Assembly (NCBI GenBank): GCA_013350335.1
Contig: CM023532.1
Location: forward strand, 35,155,708 to 35,219,707
Direction: 5' to 3'
Source of the DNA: Chimonanthus salicifolius
Taxonomy: Eukaryota; Streptophyta; Magnoliopsida; Laurales; Calycanthaceae
DNA length: 64,000 bases
Under the pieces are notes generated by a model that searched no databases, was not told the DNA's origin, and saw only the letters and a program-made list of their open reading frames with translations. This document shows, in pieces, positions 61,640 through 64,000 of this stretch (its first letter is position 1; each line of letters opens with the position of its first letter). Both the position numbers and the translations under genes were made by a program.

Positions 61640-62843
61640 ACATTTTACGGAGTCAACGGAGATTTTAAGAGTACTTTGGTAATTTCACTTTAGTAGTTCG
61701 GTATTAAATTTTTTAATAACTCTGTTTTCAGTTTTACATGGCTTAAGTGTTCCACCCTGAATTGTCTAATGTCATCATATGGTGTCAATAAGTGAAATTA
61801 TCATCTATTTAAATAAATAAATTTAATTATTGGTGAGAAGCTCTGATGACATATGCTCATTTCAGTATTATATAATGTGTGAAAACTCTTTAATTGATAC
61901 ATACTTAAGTATTTTTTATAATAAAAAGCACTAATGTCTTTATCAATTTTAATACATACTTTAGAAATTCCATGAATTCTGTTTACTTATATTTTTTTCG
62001 GAATATTTCGCAAAAATACTTTGAAAGTTGTTAATTTGGGTCAATACCCTTCAGACTTGTTTTGGATCAAATTGCCCTCATTTCATAGTATCAAATTGAT
62101 ATTTGGAGTTTTATTATTTTTATAGTAATATTTTAACAATCGTCAATTAAAAAAATTGAAGATTAAATTTGATATGAGTGATTACAACTTTAAGTGTCTT
62201 AGACATGATCTTCAAAACAACCCACTTAACCCAAGGGTGCACGTTGGCTCGATCCAGCCCAAGCCACACAAAGCCTAACTCAAGCTTAGGCCTGCGCTGA
62301 ATTTTGGAATCTAAAAGAGAAATCCATTTTTTAAATTCGTTCTTATTATGGGCCTACGAATATTAAGGCCCAACTCAGCTGAAATGCATACCGAATTTGG
62401 GCCAGATTTTGTTATTGAAAATGCTAAAGGTATGCAAGAATTGTACCTTTATTTGTATCCGCTATGTGGAAAATTTCTTAATTGAATACTGTTTTAACTC
62501 TTGAAATTTGAACCAACTGTGACTTATTTATTAATCTGGATTTGACCCAATGGGCCAAATATGGGCTTCGGTCGAGTACTATCTAGTTAAACTAGGGCTT
62601 AAGCTGGTCCAAGTCCCCTGGCCCATCCAAATTGCACAAATCAAACTAGCCAGTTTAACTGAGAAAGTCTGCAAATGTCATCTGGTTAGACTCACTAATT
62701 AAATGAAATTTGTAAAACTTGTAAACAACTAGGAAATTTGGAAAATAATTCTAATTTTGACTAATTTGAATGCTTAGTTTGAGTGGTCTGACAATATTAT
62801 ACAATTTTTGAATTATATTCATTTTAATCTGACCTTAATCAAA
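61640..62843. other. UGT-C 3' flank and spacer
   Basis: Shared with copy A up to 62248. 62250-62650 is rich in GGCCC/GGGCC motifs, like a decayed GC-rich MITE. No gene. Confidence 0.4.
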
Positions 62844-63130
62844 GGGTCGTGATCCTCCTACAGATATTTTGTGTAACGAAATATGGGATTTAGGGTATTG
62901 TCCATTTTACCCTTTCACTGTCGTATCAAAACATTTAAAAAAATCAATGATCCAATCAGTGATCTAATTTCAGTGATCCAATTTGTTATTCTGTATAAAA
63001 AAAATAGTCATACGTAGATAAATTTCAGTGAATCGGTCAGTAATTTGGCGAGCCAGTTGAAGGACAAAATGAACAATATAACAAAACCCATGTCGAGTTG
63101 CACAAAATGTCCGTGGGAGAATCACTACCC
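62844..63130. mobile_element. MITE with long TIRs (287 bp)
   Basis: Inverted ends GGGTCGTGATCCTCC and GGGTAGTGATTCTCC extend for about 70 bp (including GTATTGTCCATTTTACCC). The exact 8-bp duplication TAATCAAA lies at 62836-62843 and 63131-63138. Same family as 27106-27288. Confidence 0.8.
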
Positions 63131-63416
63131 TAATCAAATCATTTGATGAAATTATTCTAAATCAAAAGAATACATGTGAAAACCATTTAATATATACATG
63201 TGACAACCAGTTTTTATTAAAGAGAATTATTATATTTTAACACTCTTCCACAATAGATAATGGGCTACAGCTAGTTAAAAGACTCAATTTCTATTAAATT
63301 GAAATATACTATAAAGTCTCTCTATTCATCATCCTGTATATGTCAATTTAAAATATAATAATGTTATCTACATGGATCTATTTTAATTGGTTGTTTTCCA
63401 TTTCAGGAAGCGAGAA

Positions 63417-63525
63417 ATTGTGGGTTTTAGCTCTCAAGACCTAATTTTGGTGTGCCCTAAGAGTAATGGACTCACCTGTGGAGATTTTACGCTGGATATC
63501 CCATACTTTTCCACATGTAAATTCA
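63417..63525 (+). repeat. SINE-like repeat
   Basis: Shares GGTGTGCCCTAAGAGTAATG, GACTCACCTGTGGAGATTTT and GCTGGATATCCCATAC with 21955-22075, followed by an A-run. Confidence 0.55.
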
Positions 63526-63746
63526 AAAAAAAAAATGTTTATAAATAGTTGACATTGAGACAAATTAATGAAAATATGCTAAAATCTAAAAAAAATCTTA
63601 TTTTAAAAGACTTTTTTAAATATAAAATAATTTAATATTTATATAACTTAGCATACGATAAAACTCATTTAATGTTTGTCCAAATTTACTGAATTGCAGA
63701 ACTTGAGTTTCCTCAGGGGGCTAGACACGGGACGAGGCACGTATGG

Positions 63747-63903
63747 CACGTGTGGACCAAAATGGAACAGGTGTTAGCTTTTGAATGGACAAAGACACGT
63801 GTAAGAATGTAGTTGAATGGAGCGAGCATCGTTAACGGTCGTCTGCCTTCTACTTTTACGGTCACCATTTTTCAAAATCCCCCTCCTATAAACATCATTT
63901 ACA
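63747..63903 (+). promoter_or_regulatory. possible promoter with two G-boxes and TATA at right edge
   Basis: CACGTG occurs at 63747-63752 and 63796-63801, with GGCACGTATGG just upstream and CTATAAAC at 63896-63903. This could be the promoter of a plus-strand gene beyond the window, but no start codon with a supported frame is visible. Confidence 0.3.
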
Positions 63904-64000
63904 AAAATGATCAAAAATATAAAATTATAAGTCGAGGAGTTTTCATTTTAAAATTAATGAAACCATCATTGATTGATAATTATCTTGATTGGTGCATAAA

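Larger units (their letters stand above)
57518..62248. repeat. segmental duplication, copy B
   Basis: Paralogous in order to 18601-24880. It begins inside the UGT-A coding region and runs through UGT-C to CCAAGGGTGCAC. It lacks the hAT element (19494) and the MITE (21225) of copy A but has its own hAT at 57970. Confidence 0.9.
63131..64000. other. right-edge spacer
   Basis: It contains a SINE-like repeat (63417-63525) and a promoter-like stretch (63740-63903), annotated separately. Otherwise AT-rich. Confidence 0.4.

Overview
The window is nuclear DNA from a flowering plant. It has AT-rich intergenic sequence, split genes with GT-AG introns, telo-box and TATA promoters, and many non-autonomous transposons. 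The protein families are plant ones: a PXL/MIK1-type LRR receptor kinase, UGT92A-type glycosyltransferases, and fragments of SYD, a beta-xylosidase and NDUFAF5. The species cannot be named from sequence alone.

Layout. 1-2545 (minus): 5' part of KRR1, an 18S rRNA-processing factor, with four exons visible and the rest off the left edge. 4820-8129 (minus): a complete two-exon LRR-RLK of 1022 aa. 8.1-17.3 kb: gene-free, with SINE-like repeats, a possible solo LTR and small hAT elements. 17.5-24.3 kb: two UGT92A-type glycosyltransferases. UGT-A (17481) has a C-terminal frameshift and UGT-B (22821) is a pseudogene. 26.4-31.1 kb: a run of broken gene pieces (beta-xylosidase, HSP70, SYD, Ty3/gypsy RT). 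31.4-53.9 kb: one large hierarchical repeat array. 54.1-56.4 kb: two exons of an NDUFAF5-like gene plus a duplicated promoter-like region. 57.5-62.2 kb: a second copy of the 18.6-24.9 kb segment, carrying a 3' stump of UGT-A and the intact UGT-C (60143-61633, 496 aa).

The main observation is the 22 kb array. Homologous monomers of about 130-150 bp, each carrying a box with inverted ends (ATGCCCA...TGGGCAT), form repeats of about 1.0-1.3 kb. These in turn lie in blocks of about 7 kb, each with a purine-rich minisatellite, a 98-bp near-palindrome and a copied gene fragment. The array lies between two copies of a UGT segment and abuts a truncated NDUFAF5 gene. Comparing the two UGT segments gives pre-insertion sites and 8-bp target duplications for several transposons, including a hAT-like family rich in TATCGGCCGATA.

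Intact genes that can be defended are KRR1 (partial here), the LRR-RLK and UGT-C. UGT-A may still make a shortened protein. Everything else coding is fragmentary.
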